DNA of 64,000 nucleotides from Vibrio sp. HB236076. GTDB taxonomy: Bacteria; Pseudomonadota; Gammaproteobacteria; Enterobacterales; Vibrionaceae. The DNA lies in contig NZ_CP162601.1 in NCBI RefSeq assembly GCF_040957575.1, positions 1,550,001-1,614,000 of the forward strand, in the 5' to 3' direction. Positions 23,969 to 33,892 of this stretch are shown piece after piece. Made by a program: the position numbers and the translations under genes. Under the pieces are notes generated by a model. It worked only from the letters and a program-made list of their open reading frames with translations, was not told the origin of the DNA and did no database searches. The first letter of the stretch is position 1. Every line of letters begins with the position of its first letter.

Positions 23969-23984
23969 AGTGAGGTAAATCACA
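23969..23984. promoter_or_regulatory. CRP-like site, upstream copy
   Basis: AGTGAGGTAAATCACA matches TGTGA-N6-TCACA in nine of ten defined bases. It lies 75 bases from the second, perfect copy. Confidence 0.5.
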
Positions 23985-24043
23985 CTCCAGTGAGTAAATT
24001 TATGTAAAGTTATGTCAAATTTATGTCATCATATGGCTCTTAA

Positions 24044-24059
24044 TGTGACCTTGATCACA
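24044..24059. promoter_or_regulatory. CRP-like site, perfect palindrome
   Basis: TGTGACCTTGATCACA matches the CRP consensus TGTGA-N6-TCACA in all defined bases. It ends ten bases before the -35 element of the rightward promoter, so it could activate the transcript that leads towards pepN. Confidence 0.65.
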
Positions 24060-24069
24060 TTTCAATGAG

Positions 24070-24098
24070 TTGTTTATGCTTTTTTAATCAATTATCAT
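24070..24098 (+). promoter_or_regulatory. Rightward sigma70 promoter towards the MarR-like gene and pepN
   Basis: TTGTTT (24070-24075), a 17-base spacer and TATCAT (24093-24098) give a good sigma70 promoter with a start near 24105. The CRP-like palindrome is centred about 53 bases upstream of this start. Confidence 0.6.
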
Positions 24099-24140
24099 TT
24101 TTCGAAAAGATCAGTTGGACTTGTTTTTAAAGGTTTATTG

Positions 24141-24437
24141 ATGTTAAATAATGACGTAACGGAACTAGTTTTTGATACCATTCTGCCTCTGTGTGAAGAT
24201 GAAATGTTCATCGGTAAAGAGTCTGTTGATTCAGTTAACTATTGGTTTCTAGTTCCTAATAATTTGAGATCGTTTTTGGTAGATCTGTGGCAGCTTGGTT
24301 CAGTTGAAAGTCTTATCTTCTTTAACGGCTCTTTATTTGCAGGTTTCTCCGAAAGGAAGCTCAACAGGTTTGATTTAAAAGGGCAACAAGATGCAAGTAG
24401 AATTAAAAAGAGGATTGAATTTGGCGAATGTACTTAG
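24141..24437 (+). CDS. Hypothetical small phage protein
   Basis: A 98-residue protein starting at ATG 24141 with AAAGG upstream (a TTG one codon earlier is less likely). I do not recognise a family. It is mostly hydrophobic-acidic in its first 80 residues (DTILPLCEDEMFIGKESVDS, SVESLIFFNGSLFAGF) with a basic end (RIKKRIEF). It is the first gene behind the rightward promoter and overlaps the MarR-like gene by 47 bases. Confidence 0.55.
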   Translation: MLNNDVTELVFDTILPLCEDEMFIGKESVDSVNYWFLVPNNLRSFLVDLWQLGSVESLIFFNGSLFAGFSERKLNRFDLKGQQDASRIKKRIEFGECT

Positions 24438-24717
24438 AGAATACATTCCAGACTCAACCCCTAACGGTTTTGCTATATTTATCGTCATAGCTCAGAATGA
24501 AGGCTTAGCAGCAGGTGATTTAACAGTTAAGCTAGACATGCCCAAATCTACTATAAGCCGTAACCTAAGAAAGCTAGGTGAGCGGTTCTCACCACAACAG
24601 GCAGGTTTAGACTTAATAAAACTTGAACACGATGAAAGTGACTACAGAGTAAGAAGGGCTTTCCTCACTGATAGAGGTAGACAGTTCTTATCAAAAATAA
24701 AAGAAGCATTAGCTTAA
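24391..24717 (+). CDS. MarR-like winged-helix regulator
   Basis: A 108-residue protein with a compact winged helix: NGFAIFIVIAQNEGLAAGDL, then TVKLDMPKSTISRNLRKLGE as recognition helices, and DYRVRRAFLTDRGRQFL as the wing, whose LTDxGR is the MarR signature. It starts inside the previous gene, so the two are coupled. It ends 10 bases before a terminator that separates it from pepN. It could control lysogeny, excision or the phage-supplied pepN promoter region; target unknown. Confidence 0.72.
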   Translation: MQVELKRGLNLANVLREYIPDSTPNGFAIFIVIAQNEGLAAGDLTVKLDMPKSTISRNLRKLGERFSPQQAGLDLIKLEHDESDYRVRRAFLTDRGRQFLSKIKEALA

Positions 24718-24727
24718 AATCTTTACA

Positions 24728-24760
24728 TTAAGAGGAGATCGTATGGTCTCCTCTTTTTTA
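24728..24760 (+). terminator. Strong intrinsic terminator 17 bases before pepN
   Basis: AAGAGGAGATC (24730-24740) pairs with GGTCTCCTCTT (24745-24755) across eleven positions with one G-U, loop GTAT, and then a T-run. pepN starts at 24777, leaving no room for a promoter in between, so pepN expression requires readthrough, antitermination or a start within the stem region. Confidence 0.85.
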
Positions 24761-24776
24761 TTTGGAAGCATTTATT

Positions 24777-27398
24777 ATGGAAAAAAACACTCCCAAGGCA
24801 CTCTACCGCAAAGACTACAAAGAGTCTGACTATTTCATTAAAGATGTTGACCTTTTGTTTGATATTTATGATGACCATACAGTAGTTGTAGCTACGCTAA
24901 GAGTCGAGGCAAACAAAAAAGTAAATAACGCAAGAGTTCCTCTAGTTCTCGATGGTGAAGGTCTTGAGTTAATCTCTGTTTCAGTTGATGACCGCGAACT
25001 GGAAGACTTTGAGTTTCAAGTCAATGAGACCAGTTTAACTATTTACCCAGAAACGGACTCATTCGAACTTGAGACAGTTGTTCATATAGACCCTAAAGCA
25101 AACACTAGTCTCGATGGTATGTATTACGCTGAGGGTGTTTTCCTGACTCAATGTGAGGCTCAAGGTTTCCATAAGATAACTTACTTCCTTGATCGTCCAG
25201 ATATTCTCTCTACATATAGCTGTACAATCATGGCCGATGAAGAGAAGTGTCCTGTGCTGCTATCTAACGGAACTCCTTTTAGTGCTTCTAATGTAGATGA
25301 GGGAAGACATAAAGTTTCATACAGAGATCCTGTTAAAAAACCTTGCTACCTCTTTGCGTTAGTCGCTGGAGATTTAGAGTGCCTCGAAGATTCTTTTACT
25401 ACAATGAGTGGCCGTGAAGTAACCCTAAAAATCTTTGGTACGGAACAAAACATAGAGCGTAGTGATTACGCTATGTCTCGTTTAAAAGCTGCTATGAAGT
25501 GGGATGAAGAGAGGTTTGGTCTTGAGTATGATCTCGATACCTATTTTTTACTAATTGTAGATTTTTTCAATATGGGAGCGATGGAGAATAAAGGTTTAAA
25601 TATCTTTAACTCTAAATATGTATTAGCTAATGAAAAAACAGCTACGGATAAAGATTATCACGGTATTGAAGCCGTTATAGGGCATGAGTACTTTCACAAC
25701 TGGACGGGGAATCGAGTGACTTGTCGAGATTGGTTTCAGTTGAGTTTGAAAGAGGGATTAACGGTATTTAGAGACCAAGAGTTTTCTTCCGATCTCGGTT
25801 CGAGAGTCGTTAACCGCATTAACAATGTCCGTATTATCCGCGGCCCTCAATTTGCTGAAGATGCAAGTCCCATGTCTCATCCCATTCGCCCTGAAAAAGT
25901 GATTGAGATGAATAACTTTTACACTTTGACCGTCTATGAAAAAGGCAGTGAAGTGATCCGTATGTTGCATACATTACTCGGTGAGACGCGCTTTCAACAG
26001 GGGGTAAAAACGTATCTTCAGCGCCATGATGGTACGGCAGCGACTTGCGATGACTTTATCTGTGCGATGGAAGAGGCGAGTGGAATAGATTTGACCCAAT
26101 TTCGCCGTTGGTATTCACAGTCGGGTACCCCAGTATTAACCGTAAAAAGTACGTATTTTGCCGAGCGAAAACAATTGCAGCTTGACGTTTGGCAATACAC
26201 ACCCGCGACGCAAGACCAATCTGAAAAATCCCCTTTACACATACCGTTAGACATTGAGCTTTACGCACCGGACGGCAGTGTCTTGCCTTTGTTTATCCAA
26301 GGTCAAGGGGTAGATAATGTGCTAAACATTACCGAGTCACATCAAACGTTTGTTTTTGACAATCTCGACGTAAAGCCTGTGGTGTCTTTACTGCGAGAAT
26401 TCTCAGCACCGGTAAAATTGGAATATGACTATACTGATCAAGAGTTGATATTCTTAACCCGTTTCGCTCGTAATGCTTTTTCTCGCTGGGATGCCAGTCA
26501 AATGCTAGTGGCTAAATACCTGAAAAACATGATTGATGGCCGATACGAAGGAATATCCCCATTGCCAGATCAAGCAATTAATGCTTTTAGAGACACGCTG
26601 GTGGATAAAGATCTCGACCCGGCTTTTGTTGCTCAGGTTCTTACCTTACCTTCAGAAAATGACGTTGCTGGTTGGTATCAACGCATTGATGTAGAAGGCG
26701 TATGCCGCGCTGTCAACGCTGTGAAAAAACAACTTGCTACTGCCTTGCATCATGAACTTTTCGAGACTTATCAAAGGTTAGAGCAATCTGATTATCAGAT
26801 CACAGCACAAGCGATGGGTAAGCGTGCATTGAGAAATCAATGTCTGACCTTATTAGCTTTGACGAAAAAAGGTGAGGCACTGCCGCAAACCCATTACCAG
26901 AGGGCAAGTAACATGACGGATAGCATGGCGGCATTACAAGCGGCGAATCAGGCGCAACTCGCTTGTCGAGATTGGATGATGGATGAGTTCAGTCGACAAT
27001 GGCAAGGCGATGGTTTAGTGATGGACAAATGGTTTCATTTACAAGGGACCAACCCTAGTGAGAACGTGTTGAGTGATATTCAATCTGCGATGACACACCC
27101 GGATTTTTCGATGAAAAACCCAAATCGTATTCGCAACCTTATCGGGGCTTTTGTCATGCAAAACTTTGCCCATTTTCATCATCATTCGGGTTCGGGTTAC
27201 CGCTTTGCTGGCGAGACAATAACCCAACTAAATCAGGTTAACCCTCAATTGGCGTCGAGCTTGATTGATCCATTACTTAAATTCAAACGCTATGATGAAC
27301 ATCGGCAGGCCATGATGAAGGCTGAATTGGAGCAATTGGCCGAGCAAGATCTTGCTAAAGATTTGTATGAAAAAGTGTCTAGTGCGCTAGCGCAATAA
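24777..27398 (+). CDS. pepN: Aminopeptidase N (M1 family), apparent phage-host chimera
   Basis: An 873-residue zinc aminopeptidase, the usual length for PepN, starting at ATG 24777 (GGAAG upstream). All catalytic elements are present: TQCEAQGF substrate site, GAMEN (267-271), HEYFH (303-307), the third zinc ligand Glu326 in LKEGLTVF, and Tyr in TLTVYEKG. The first ~300 residues differ strongly from the E. coli and Vibrio PepN I remember. Five of its first 11 Arg codons are AGA/AGG, against 6 of 33 afterwards. From about TGNRVTCRDW onward the sequence is canonical. I infer that the prophage supplies the 5' third to half. The reading frame is uninterrupted, so the enzyme is probably active. Confidence 0.93.
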   Translation: MEKNTPKALYRKDYKESDYFIKDVDLLFDIYDDHTVVVATLRVEANKKVNNARVPLVLDGEGLELISVSVDDRELEDFEFQVNETSLTIYPETDSFELETVVHIDPKANTSLDGMYYAEGVFLTQCEAQGFHKITYFLDRPDILSTYSCTIMADEEKCPVLLSNGTPFSASNVDEGRHKVSYRDPVKKPCYLFALVAGDLECLEDSFTTMSGREVTLKIFGTEQNIERSDYAMSRLKAAMKWDEERFGLEYDLDTYFLLIVDFFNMGAMENKGLNIFNSKYVLANEKTATDKDYHGIEAVIGHEYFHNWTGNRVTCRDWFQLSLKEGLTVFRDQEFSSDLGSRVVNRINNVRIIRGPQFAEDASPMSHPIRPEKVIEMNNFYTLTVYEKGSEVIRMLHTLLGETRFQQGVKTYLQRHDGTAATCDDFICAMEEASGIDLTQFRRWYSQSGTPVLTVKSTYFAERKQLQLDVWQYTPATQDQSEKSPLHIPLDIELYAPDGSVLPLFIQGQGVDNVLNITESHQTFVFDNLDVKPVVSLLREFSAPVKLEYDYTDQELIFLTRFARNAFSRWDASQMLVAKYLKNMIDGRYEGISPLPDQAINAFRDTLVDKDLDPAFVAQVLTLPSENDVAGWYQRIDVEGVCRAVNAVKKQLATALHHELFETYQRLEQSDYQITAQAMGKRALRNQCLTLLALTKKGEALPQTHYQRASNMTDSMAALQAANQAQLACRDWMMDEFSRQWQGDGLVMDKWFHLQGTNPSENVLSDIQSAMTHPDFSMKNPNRIRNLIGAFVMQNFAHFHHHSGSGYRFAGETITQLNQVNPQLASSLIDPLLKFKRYDEHRQAMMKAELEQLAEQDLAKDLYEKVSSALAQ
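25683..25860. other. Probable attR zone inside pepN
   Basis: The transition from phage-like to host-like sequence lies between the codons for the HEYFH zinc motif and the PQFAEDASPM segment. These are among the most conserved bases of pepN, a plausible place for a crossover that keeps the frame. The exact core cannot be fixed without the left junction, which lies outside the window. Confidence 0.4.
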
Positions 27399-27462
27399 AC
27401 AAATATTCACAGGTGGGCGAGTCCTGCCTGTGAACTCAGGTTTAACTTATCATGTTACGACT

Positions 27463-27687
27463 ATGAACCATCGCTATTACTTTTTTTCTGTTCGGCTTAC
27501 ATATCAAGAATTTTTACATTATTACCAGGGGAATGTGTCGCATGTACAAGTTCGATTAACTACGGGCCAACAACTTCAATTACCCGCGGCCAGGTTACGA
27601 CCCTTTCTTAGCCATAGTGGGATCAACGGACAATTTCGCCTTACAACAGATGAAAGAAACAAATTCATTCGTTTAGAGCGTTTGTAA
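27463..27687 (+). CDS. DUF2835 family protein
   Basis: A 74-residue protein from ATG 27463; a GTG at 27430 would add eleven residues that do not look conserved. The sequence YYFFSVRLTYQEFLHYYQG, then VQVRLTTGQQLQLPAARLRP and GQFRLTTDERNKFIRLERL, is the DUF2835 pattern found beside pepN in gammaproteobacteria. Function unknown. A CACAGG...CCTGTG hairpin lies in the gap behind pepN. Confidence 0.85.
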   Translation: MNHRYYFFSVRLTYQEFLHYYQGNVSHVQVRLTTGQQLQLPAARLRPFLSHSGINGQFRLTTDERNKFIRLERL

Positions 27688-27877
27688 AAACAAGTAACTC
27701 AATAGTCAAAAGTGGTAATCAAATCACACTATTGAGCTTTGATAGGGATTCGGCCTCATTCTTTATTAACCTTTTATTAATAGAGCCTTTACAATGGGGC
27801 CGAAACTTAGACTTGTTGAACATTTACCTTGTTGAACAACAAGATGCATCTTCATTTCATATCATTGGAGTTAATTT

Positions 27878-30800
27878 ATGACCGTGCGTGATCATGTAGT
27901 GCCGGTTGTGCTTGAAAAAGTGTATCAACTTATTCAAGACAAGCTAGAGACAGCGATGCAGGTGACTGTGAAAGACTTGGCCCAGCATCTTTTCAGTAAC
28001 GTATCTTATGACGATTTATACCAACGAAAGGACTCCGACCTTTATGGGGCCATCTTAAGCCTCTGGCATCACATTAACCACTCTAATCCCAGTAAAACAT
28101 CCGTCCAAGTATTTAACCCCACCATTCGCCAACACGGCTGGCAATCGACCCATACCATCATTGAGATCGTAATGACAGACAGTCCCTTTCAAGTGGACTC
28201 GATCAAAATGGCATTGTCACGCTTAGGGCTGTCATCTCATTTAATGCTGAACTCTCCGACTATGGTGGAGCGTGCCAAAGACAATCGCATTGTCAGCATT
28301 AACCAAGACAAAGGTACACTGACTTCACTGTTTCACATAGAAATCGACCGCCTCAGTGATGAAACCAGTATGCAGGCGTTAAAAGATGAGCTGTTAGACA
28401 TCCTTAGCGACACATTGCTGGTGGTGAATGATTGGCAAGCCATGTCGAGTAAGCTCGCGCAAGTTGTTGAAGAGTTAGAGCAAAATCAAGCTGTGATCCC
28501 TATGGATGAGAAGCGCTTCGAGGAAACGATTGCCTTCTTAAAATGGGCTCTTCGCCATAACTTCACCTTTATGGGATATAAAGAATACGATTTGCAGTCA
28601 GTCAATGCCGATATAAAACTTATCCCGACCGAAGAGCCAGGCTTGGGATTGTTTGCTCGTCCGGAACACGTTCATACGGTTTCTCTCTCTGAGCTTTCTG
28701 AATTGGCGAAGCAAGAAGCGCGCAAACCTTATGCTTTGATTACGACCAAAGGCAACAGGCCATCTAGAATTCACCGCCCAGCCTATAACGACTATATCGG
28801 TATCAAAAAATTTAACCAGCAAGGTGAAGTGGTTGGTGAGCATCGCTTTACCGGACTGTATACTTCTGCGGTTTACAATCAAACCGTATCCAGTATTCCA
28901 TTAATTCGTGACAAAGTTGAACGAACACTAGAAGCGAGCCGTTATCTAAAAGGGTCATACGCTTATAAAGCGATGCACAATATCTTGGAAAATTACCCAA
29001 GAGATGAACTATTACAAGCCAGTGAAGAAGAGCTACTAGAAGTGGGTATGGGTGTCGTACAAATGCAAGACCGCGATTTGTTGCGATTGTTTGTGCGTAA
29101 AGACCCATTTGGTCGATTCTTCAGTTGTATGGTCTACGTAACGAAAGACCGATACAACACCGAGCTAAGGCGCCATACACAACGACTGTTTAAGTCCTAT
29201 TTCAAGTCTACACAAGATGTTGAATTCACGACTTATTTCTCAGAGAGCTCACTGGCTCGTACCCATTATATTGTTCGTGTAGAAGACAATAACTTCGACA
29301 TAGACATTAAAGAAATTGAGCATAACCTCATGGAAGTATCTTCAACTTGGGACGATAGGCTATCTTCGTCACTCATTTCCCATTACGGTGAAAGCCAAGG
29401 CCTGCCTTTGGCTAAATCTTATGCGATGGCTTTTCCGCGTTCATACAAAGAAGATATTTTGCCAACCTCAGCGGTAGATGATATTCAACGCTTAGAACAC
29501 CTTGATGACGATAACAAATTGGGCATGTTGTTTTATCGACCGCAAGAGTTAGGTTCGAATTCACAGGCAGTTCGTCTAAAACTCTATCATCGCGATGAGC
29601 CGATACACCTTTCTGATGTTATGCCTATGCTCGAAAATTTAGGTTTACGAGTCATAGGGGAGTCGCCTTATGAAGTCCACAAAGCGAACGGTCAGACGTT
29701 TTGGATTTTAGATTTTTCCATGCTGCATAAAGGCAGTGCCAGTATTGATTTCGCGCATGCCCAAGAGCGTTTTCAACAAGCCTTTGCCGATATATGGAGC
29801 GGAAAGCTTGAAAGTGATGGTTTTAATAAATTATTGCTAGGCGCTTCTATATCTGGCCGAGATATTGCTATTTTACGTGCCTACGCGCGTTATATGCGTC
29901 AATTGGGTTTCCCGTTCAGCCAACAATACATCGAAGAAACGCTGAATCATTACCCCGAAGTGTCAAGTAATCTAGTGGCTTTATTCCACCGCCGCTTCGA
30001 GCCTAAATACAAAGGCTCGGCGAAAGGACAGCAGCAACTGACACAACAAATTAATCAGCAACTTGAATCGGTTGATAGCCTGGATGACGATCGAATCATT
30101 CGTCGTTACATGGAGATGATAGAAGCGACGGTACGTACCAACTACTTCCAAAGTTTACCGAGTGGTGAGTTCAAACCGACGATTGCATTTAAAATGACTC
30201 CGAGAGTGTTGGCTGATATCCCACAACCGGTCCCAGAGTTTGAGATTTTTGTTTACTCGCCTGATATTGAAGGGGTGCATTTACGCGGTGGTAAAGTCGC
30301 GCGCGGTGGTTTGCGCTGGTCTGATCGTCAAGAAGATTTTCGCACCGAAATACTCGGCCTTGTTAAAGCTCAACAAGTGAAAAACACGGTGATCGTTCCT
30401 GTGGGGGCAAAAGGGGGCTTTGTTTGTAAAAAGCAACCTGGCTTAACGCAACGCGATGAGATCTTAGCTGAGGGTAAGCGGTGTTACCAATTGTTTATCC
30501 GATCTTTACTTGATGTGACTGATAATATTGTCGAATCAAACATTGTGGCACCAAAACAAACGATTCGCCATGACGAAGACGATCCATACTTAGTCGTTGC
30601 GGCAGACAAGGGAACGGCTACGTTTTCTGATTTGGCTAATGGTGTTGCGCAAGAATTTAATTTTTGGCTTGGTGATGCCTTTGCTTCAGGTGGCTCGAAC
30701 GGGTATGACCACAAAGCGATGGGGATCACAGCGAAAGGTGGTTGGGAATCGGTTAAACGCCATTTCCGCGAAATGGGCATTGATTGCCAAAATACTGACT

Positions 30801-32710
30801 TTACCGTTATTGGTGTTGGTGACATGGCTGGCGATGTCTTTGGTAATGGCATGCTGCTTTCCAAGCACATTCGTCTGCAAGCGGCCTTTAACCATCTGCA
30901 TATCTTCATTGATCCTAACCCTGATGCAGCGACTAGTTGGCAAGAGCGACAACGGCTGTTTGAATTGCCGCGCTCTAGTTGGGAGGACTACAACAGTGAA
31001 TTGATATCCCAAGGCGGGGGCGTTTTTTCTCGCCGGGCAAAATCCATTACCTTGAGCACTGAAATGCAGAAAATGCTCAATACCAAACGTCAGAAGATGT
31101 CACCGAATGAGTTGATCCAAAAGATCTTGATGATGGAGGCGGATCTTTTGTGGAATGGCGGCATCGGCACCTACGTCAAGTCGTCAAAAGAGACTCACAG
31201 TGATGTGGGTGATCGCGCCAACGACGTGTTGCGCGTTGACGGTAAGGATCTGAATGTTAAAGTTGTCGGCGAAGGCGGTAACCTAGGGCTGACTCAACTT
31301 GGTCGTGTAGAGTTTGCTTTAAACGGCGGTAGAGTAAATACCGATTTTGTCGATAACGTTGGCGGAGTCGATTGCTCTGATAACGAAGTAAATATCAAAA
31401 TCTTATTAAATACATTGGTTTCTGAAGGCGAATTGACCATTAAAAAACGCAATCAAATTCTTGAATCAATGGAAGATGAGGTTGGTGAAATTGTTTTGGA
31501 AGACGCTTATCAGCAATCTGAGTCGATTTCTGTCACCGAGCAATTAGGGACCTCAACCGTGAAAGAGCAAATCCGCTTTATTCACAACTTAGAAAAACAA
31601 AACTTTCTCGATCGCGCATTGGAAAACTTACCAGATGACGAAGCATTACTAGAAAGAGAAAAGTTGGGGATGGGATTAACACGCCCAGAGTTGTCCGTAC
31701 TGGTGGCTTACAGCAAAATGCTCCTCAAGCAGCAGTTGTGTTGTGATGACATTGCCAGTGATGCACATTATCAATCTTTGTTGAGCGACTATTTTCCGAC
31801 GGTATTGCAACAAACTTATCCGGCTGCGATTCAATCCCATCCGTTGAAAAATGAAATCATTGCTACGGTATTGGCCAATCAAATTGTCAATATCATGGGC
31901 TTTACTTTTGTTGCACGTCTGCATGAAGAAACCGGCGCCAGTATTGTCGATATTGCTAAAGCGTATTCGGCTGCGTTGAGTATTTTTGGTTTTGACGATA
32001 TCTTAACCTCGACAAGGGCACTGGATAATAAAGCGAAAACACACGCTCAATATCAAGTTTTTTATCAATCTCGTCGTACACTCAGACGCTTGACGCGTTG
32101 GTTATTGAGAAATCGCAATGAACAAGCGACAGTGCAGCAAACGGTTGATGTATATAAATCAGACGTTACTTTAATGACCACTGGGTTGGATGAGGTTATC
32201 GCGGCGGATGAAGTGGCAGAGCATAATGAATATGCCGAGCTCTGGATTGAGCAAGGGATAGAATCGAGCTTAGCTCATCGAGTTTCTCGCTTGTCTTCAT
32301 TGCAATCGGCACTAGATGTGTCTGAAATCGCGAAGCAGTCAAATGTCGATGTGGCTCAAACTGCAAAATTGTATTTCCACTTAGGTCATCAATTGTCTTT
32401 GCACTGGTTCCTCAACCAAATTAATCGACAACCCGTAGAGAATTATTGGCAAGCATTAGCGCGCTCAGCGTTTAGAGAGGACTTAGATTGGCAACAGCGT
32501 CTGTTAACTACTCAAGTGTTACAAGGTCACGAAAGTGGTAACGTGTTAGACGATTTTGATCGTTGGCTTGATAACAATCAAGTATCGATTGAGCGTTGGA
32601 ACAATATCTTAAATGAATTTAAAGTCGGCAATACTCATGAGTTTGCTAAGTTCTCGGTTGCATTACGTGAACTGGCACTGTTAAATTTAAATTGTACGAG
32701 AAATACGTAA
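27878..32710 (+). CDS. gdhB: NAD-specific glutamate dehydrogenase, large (180-kDa) class
   Basis: A 1610-residue protein, the size of the large NAD-GDH class, which oxidises glutamate to 2-oxoglutarate plus ammonia in amino-acid catabolism. The N-terminal half carries ACT-like regulatory segments ([16 protein letters not shown]). The catalytic domain contains [20 protein letters not shown], the lysine-bearing [25 protein letters not shown] and [15 protein letters not shown] [12 protein letters not shown], and the nucleotide-fold [14 protein letters not shown] precedes the ATG. A terminator follows within eight bases of the stop. Confidence 0.96.
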   Translation: MTVRDHVVPVVLEKVYQLIQDKLETAMQVTVKDLAQHLFSNVSYDDLYQRKDSDLYGAILSLWHHINHSNPSKTSVQVFNPTIRQHGWQSTHTIIEIVMTDSPFQVDSIKMALSRLGLSSHLMLNSPTMVERAKDNRIVSINQDKGTLTSLFHIEIDRLSDETSMQALKDELLDILSDTLLVVNDWQAMSSKLAQVVEELEQNQAVIPMDEKRFEETIAFLKWALRHNFTFMGYKEYDLQSVNADIKLIPTEEPGLGLFARPEHVHTVSLSELSELAKQEARKPYALITTKGNRPSRIHRPAYNDYIGIKKFNQQGEVVGEHRFTGLYTSAVYNQTVSSIPLIRDKVERTLEASRYLKGSYAYKAMHNILENYPRDELLQASEEELLEVGMGVVQMQDRDLLRLFVRKDPFGRFFSCMVYVTKDRYNTELRRHTQRLFKSYFKSTQDVEFTTYFSESSLARTHYIVRVEDNNFDIDIKEIEHNLMEVSSTWDDRLSSSLISHYGESQGLPLAKSYAMAFPRSYKEDILPTSAVDDIQRLEHLDDDNKLGMLFYRPQELGSNSQAVRLKLYHRDEPIHLSDVMPMLENLGLRVIGESPYEVHKANGQTFWILDFSMLHKGSASIDFAHAQERFQQAFADIWSGKLESDGFNKLLLGASISGRDIAILRAYARYMRQLGFPFSQQYIEETLNHYPEVSSNLVALFHRRFEPKYKGSAKGQQQLTQQINQQLESVDSLDDDRIIRRYMEMIEATVRTNYFQSLPSGEFKPTIAFKMTPRVLADIPQPVPEFEIFVYSPDIEGVHLRGGKVARGGLRWSDRQEDFRTEILGLVKAQQVKNTVIVPVGAKGGFVCKKQPGLTQRDEILAEGKRCYQLFIRSLLDVTDNIVESNIVAPKQTIRHDEDDPYLVVAADKGTATFSDLANGVAQEFNFWLGDAFASGGSNGYDHKAMGITAKGGWESVKRHFREMGIDCQNTDFTVIGVGDMAGDVFGNGMLLSKHIRLQAAFNHLHIFIDPNPDAATSWQERQRLFELPRSSWEDYNSELISQGGGVFSRRAKSITLSTEMQKMLNTKRQKMSPNELIQKILMMEADLLWNGGIGTYVKSSKETHSDVGDRANDVLRVDGKDLNVKVVGEGGNLGLTQLGRVEFALNGGRVNTDFVDNVGGVDCSDNEVNIKILLNTLVSEGELTIKKRNQILESMEDEVGEIVLEDAYQQSESISVTEQLGTSTVKEQIRFIHNLEKQNFLDRALENLPDDEALLEREKLGMGLTRPELSVLVAYSKMLLKQQLCCDDIASDAHYQSLLSDYFPTVLQQTYPAAIQSHPLKNEIIATVLANQIVNIMGFTFVARLHEETGASIVDIAKAYSAALSIFGFDDILTSTRALDNKAKTHAQYQVFYQSRRTLRRLTRWLLRNRNEQATVQQTVDVYKSDVTLMTTGLDEVIAADEVAEHNEYAELWIEQGIESSLAHRVSRLSSLQSALDVSEIAKQSNVDVAQTAKLYFHLGHQLSLHWFLNQINRQPVENYWQALARSAFREDLDWQQRLLTTQVLQGHESGNVLDDFDRWLDNNQVSIERWNNILNEFKVGNTHEFAKFSVALRELALLNLNCTRNT

Positions 32711-32717
32711 TAATAAC

Positions 32718-32741
32718 GCCCCGTATATCGGGGCATTTTTT
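32718..32741 (+). terminator. Terminator after gdhB
   Basis: GCCCCG-TATAT-CGGGGC followed by A and six Ts. It ends ten bases before the pyrD start, so pyrD transcription must begin within or before this hairpin or depend on readthrough. Confidence 0.85.
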
Positions 32742-32751
32742 CGGAGGCACA

Positions 32752-33765
32752 ATGCTTTACCGTTTAGCCAGAACTGGCTTATTTCAACTTGATGCCGAAA
32801 AGGCACACGAGCTTACCATTAATAATCTGAAATGGATAAATGGTACGCCACTTGATCTGGTATATCGCCAGCAATTACCTCAGCGAAGTGTAGAATGCAT
32901 GGGGTTAACTTTCCGTAACCCTGTTGGACTAGCAGCGGGATTAGATAAGAATGGTGAATGTATCGAAGCGTTCGATGCGATGGGCTTTGGTTTTGTCGAA
33001 GTGGGTACGGTAACGCCTAAACCACAACCGGGTAATGACAAGCCGAGATTGTTCCGTTTAGTCGATTCAGAGGGGATCATCAACCGTATGGGGTTTAATA
33101 ACCTCGGTGTCGATAACTTGGTTGAAAATGTAAAGAATGCAAATTACCAATGTATCTTGGGGATCAATATTGGCAAGAACAAAGATACGCCTGTTGAAGA
33201 GGGAACGCAGGATTATCTGATTTGTATGGAAAAAGTGTACCCTTATGCCGATTATATTGCTGCGAATATTTCCTCGCCGAACACGCCAGGATTAAGATCG
33301 TTACAATACGGTGAAGCTCTCGATGAATTACTGGCTGCCCTTAAAAACAAGCAAAAAGAGTTAGAGCAACAACACCAACGTTATGTACCCTTGGCCCTTA
33401 AGATTGCTCCTGATTTGGATGATAGTGAAATCCAACAGATTTGTGACTCGTTACGCCGTCACGAAATTGATGGGGTTATAGCTACCAACACGACGCTTGA
33501 TCGCAGTTTAGTTGAAGGGCAAAAGTACAGCCAAGAAGCGGGTGGTTTAAGCGGTCGCCCTGTTCAATTAAAAAGTACTCGTGTGGTAGAAAAGCTGTCG
33601 CATTATTTACAAGGCGAAATTCCTATTGTTGGTGTAGGGGGGATCGATAGTTACTGTGCGGCAAAAGAAAAAATGCAAGCAGGCGCTTCGTTGGTTCAAG
33701 TTTATTCCGGTTTTATTTATCACGGGCCTAAACTTGTTAGTCAAATTGTAAAAAATATCTCTTAA
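32752..33765 (+). CDS. pyrD: Dihydroorotate dehydrogenase (quinone), class 2
   Basis: A 337-residue membrane-associated flavoprotein that oxidises dihydroorotate to orotate in pyrimidine synthesis with quinone as acceptor. The class 2 features are the N-terminal amphipathic helices ([17 protein letters not shown]), [14 protein letters not shown] for FMN binding, NRMGFNNLG, and the catalytic serine region [11 protein letters not shown], then GVIATNTT and VGVGGI at the phosphate site. ATG 32752 has CGGAGG upstream and gives the usual length. Confidence 0.96.
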   Translation: MLYRLARTGLFQLDAEKAHELTINNLKWINGTPLDLVYRQQLPQRSVECMGLTFRNPVGLAAGLDKNGECIEAFDAMGFGFVEVGTVTPKPQPGNDKPRLFRLVDSEGIINRMGFNNLGVDNLVENVKNANYQCILGINIGKNKDTPVEEGTQDYLICMEKVYPYADYIAANISSPNTPGLRSLQYGEALDELLAALKNKQKELEQQHQRYVPLALKIAPDLDDSEIQQICDSLRRHEIDGVIATNTTLDRSLVEGQKYSQEAGGLSGRPVQLKSTRVVEKLSHYLQGEIPIVGVGGIDSYCAAKEKMQAGASLVQVYSGFIYHGPKLVSQIVKNIS

Positions 33766-33789
33766 TTAGTTTATATACTATCGCATGAT

Positions 33790-33822
33790 AAAAGAGGGAG
33801 CTTAAGTTTCCTCTTTTTTTTT
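33790..33822 (+). terminator. Terminator after pyrD
   Basis: AAAAGAGG pairs with CCTCTTTT, with a run of nine Ts, 25 bases after the pyrD stop. Confidence 0.85.
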
Positions 33823-33892
33823 GATTTAACCTCTGTAAGAATTTTATTAATTCAATCTCACTAATTCAGTTTGCATTATAAAAGGACTTTAC

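Larger units (their letters stand above)
1..25800. mobile_element. Siphovirus-type prophage, right part; left end outside the window
   Basis: A continuous block of phage genes runs rightward from the terminase to an M15 peptidase, followed by accessory and control genes up to pepN. The order terminase, portal, protease, capsid, connectors, tail tube, frameshifted chaperone, tape measure, tip and fiber is that of HK97/lambda-like siphoviruses. No integrase is seen between the tail module and pepN, so it must lie to the left of the window. The right edge is approximate: host-like sequence and codon use resume inside pepN at about 25.69-25.86 kb. No structural gene seen here is broken, so the prophage may be intact. 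Confidence 0.85.

Noticed and set aside
23619..24140. Full replication origin in the phage control region
   Set aside because: Only one exact DnaA box and no iteron set; too little to call an origin.
24720..24776. attR placed in the intergenic space just before pepN
   Set aside because: Possible, but it would leave the phage-like divergence and codon use of the first ~300 pepN codons unexplained; kept as the main alternative.
24777..25700. Reading the divergent pepN 5' half as a decaying pseudogene
   Set aside because: The frame is intact and the substrate, GAMEN and zinc motifs are all conserved, so replacement by a divergent functional copy fits better than decay.
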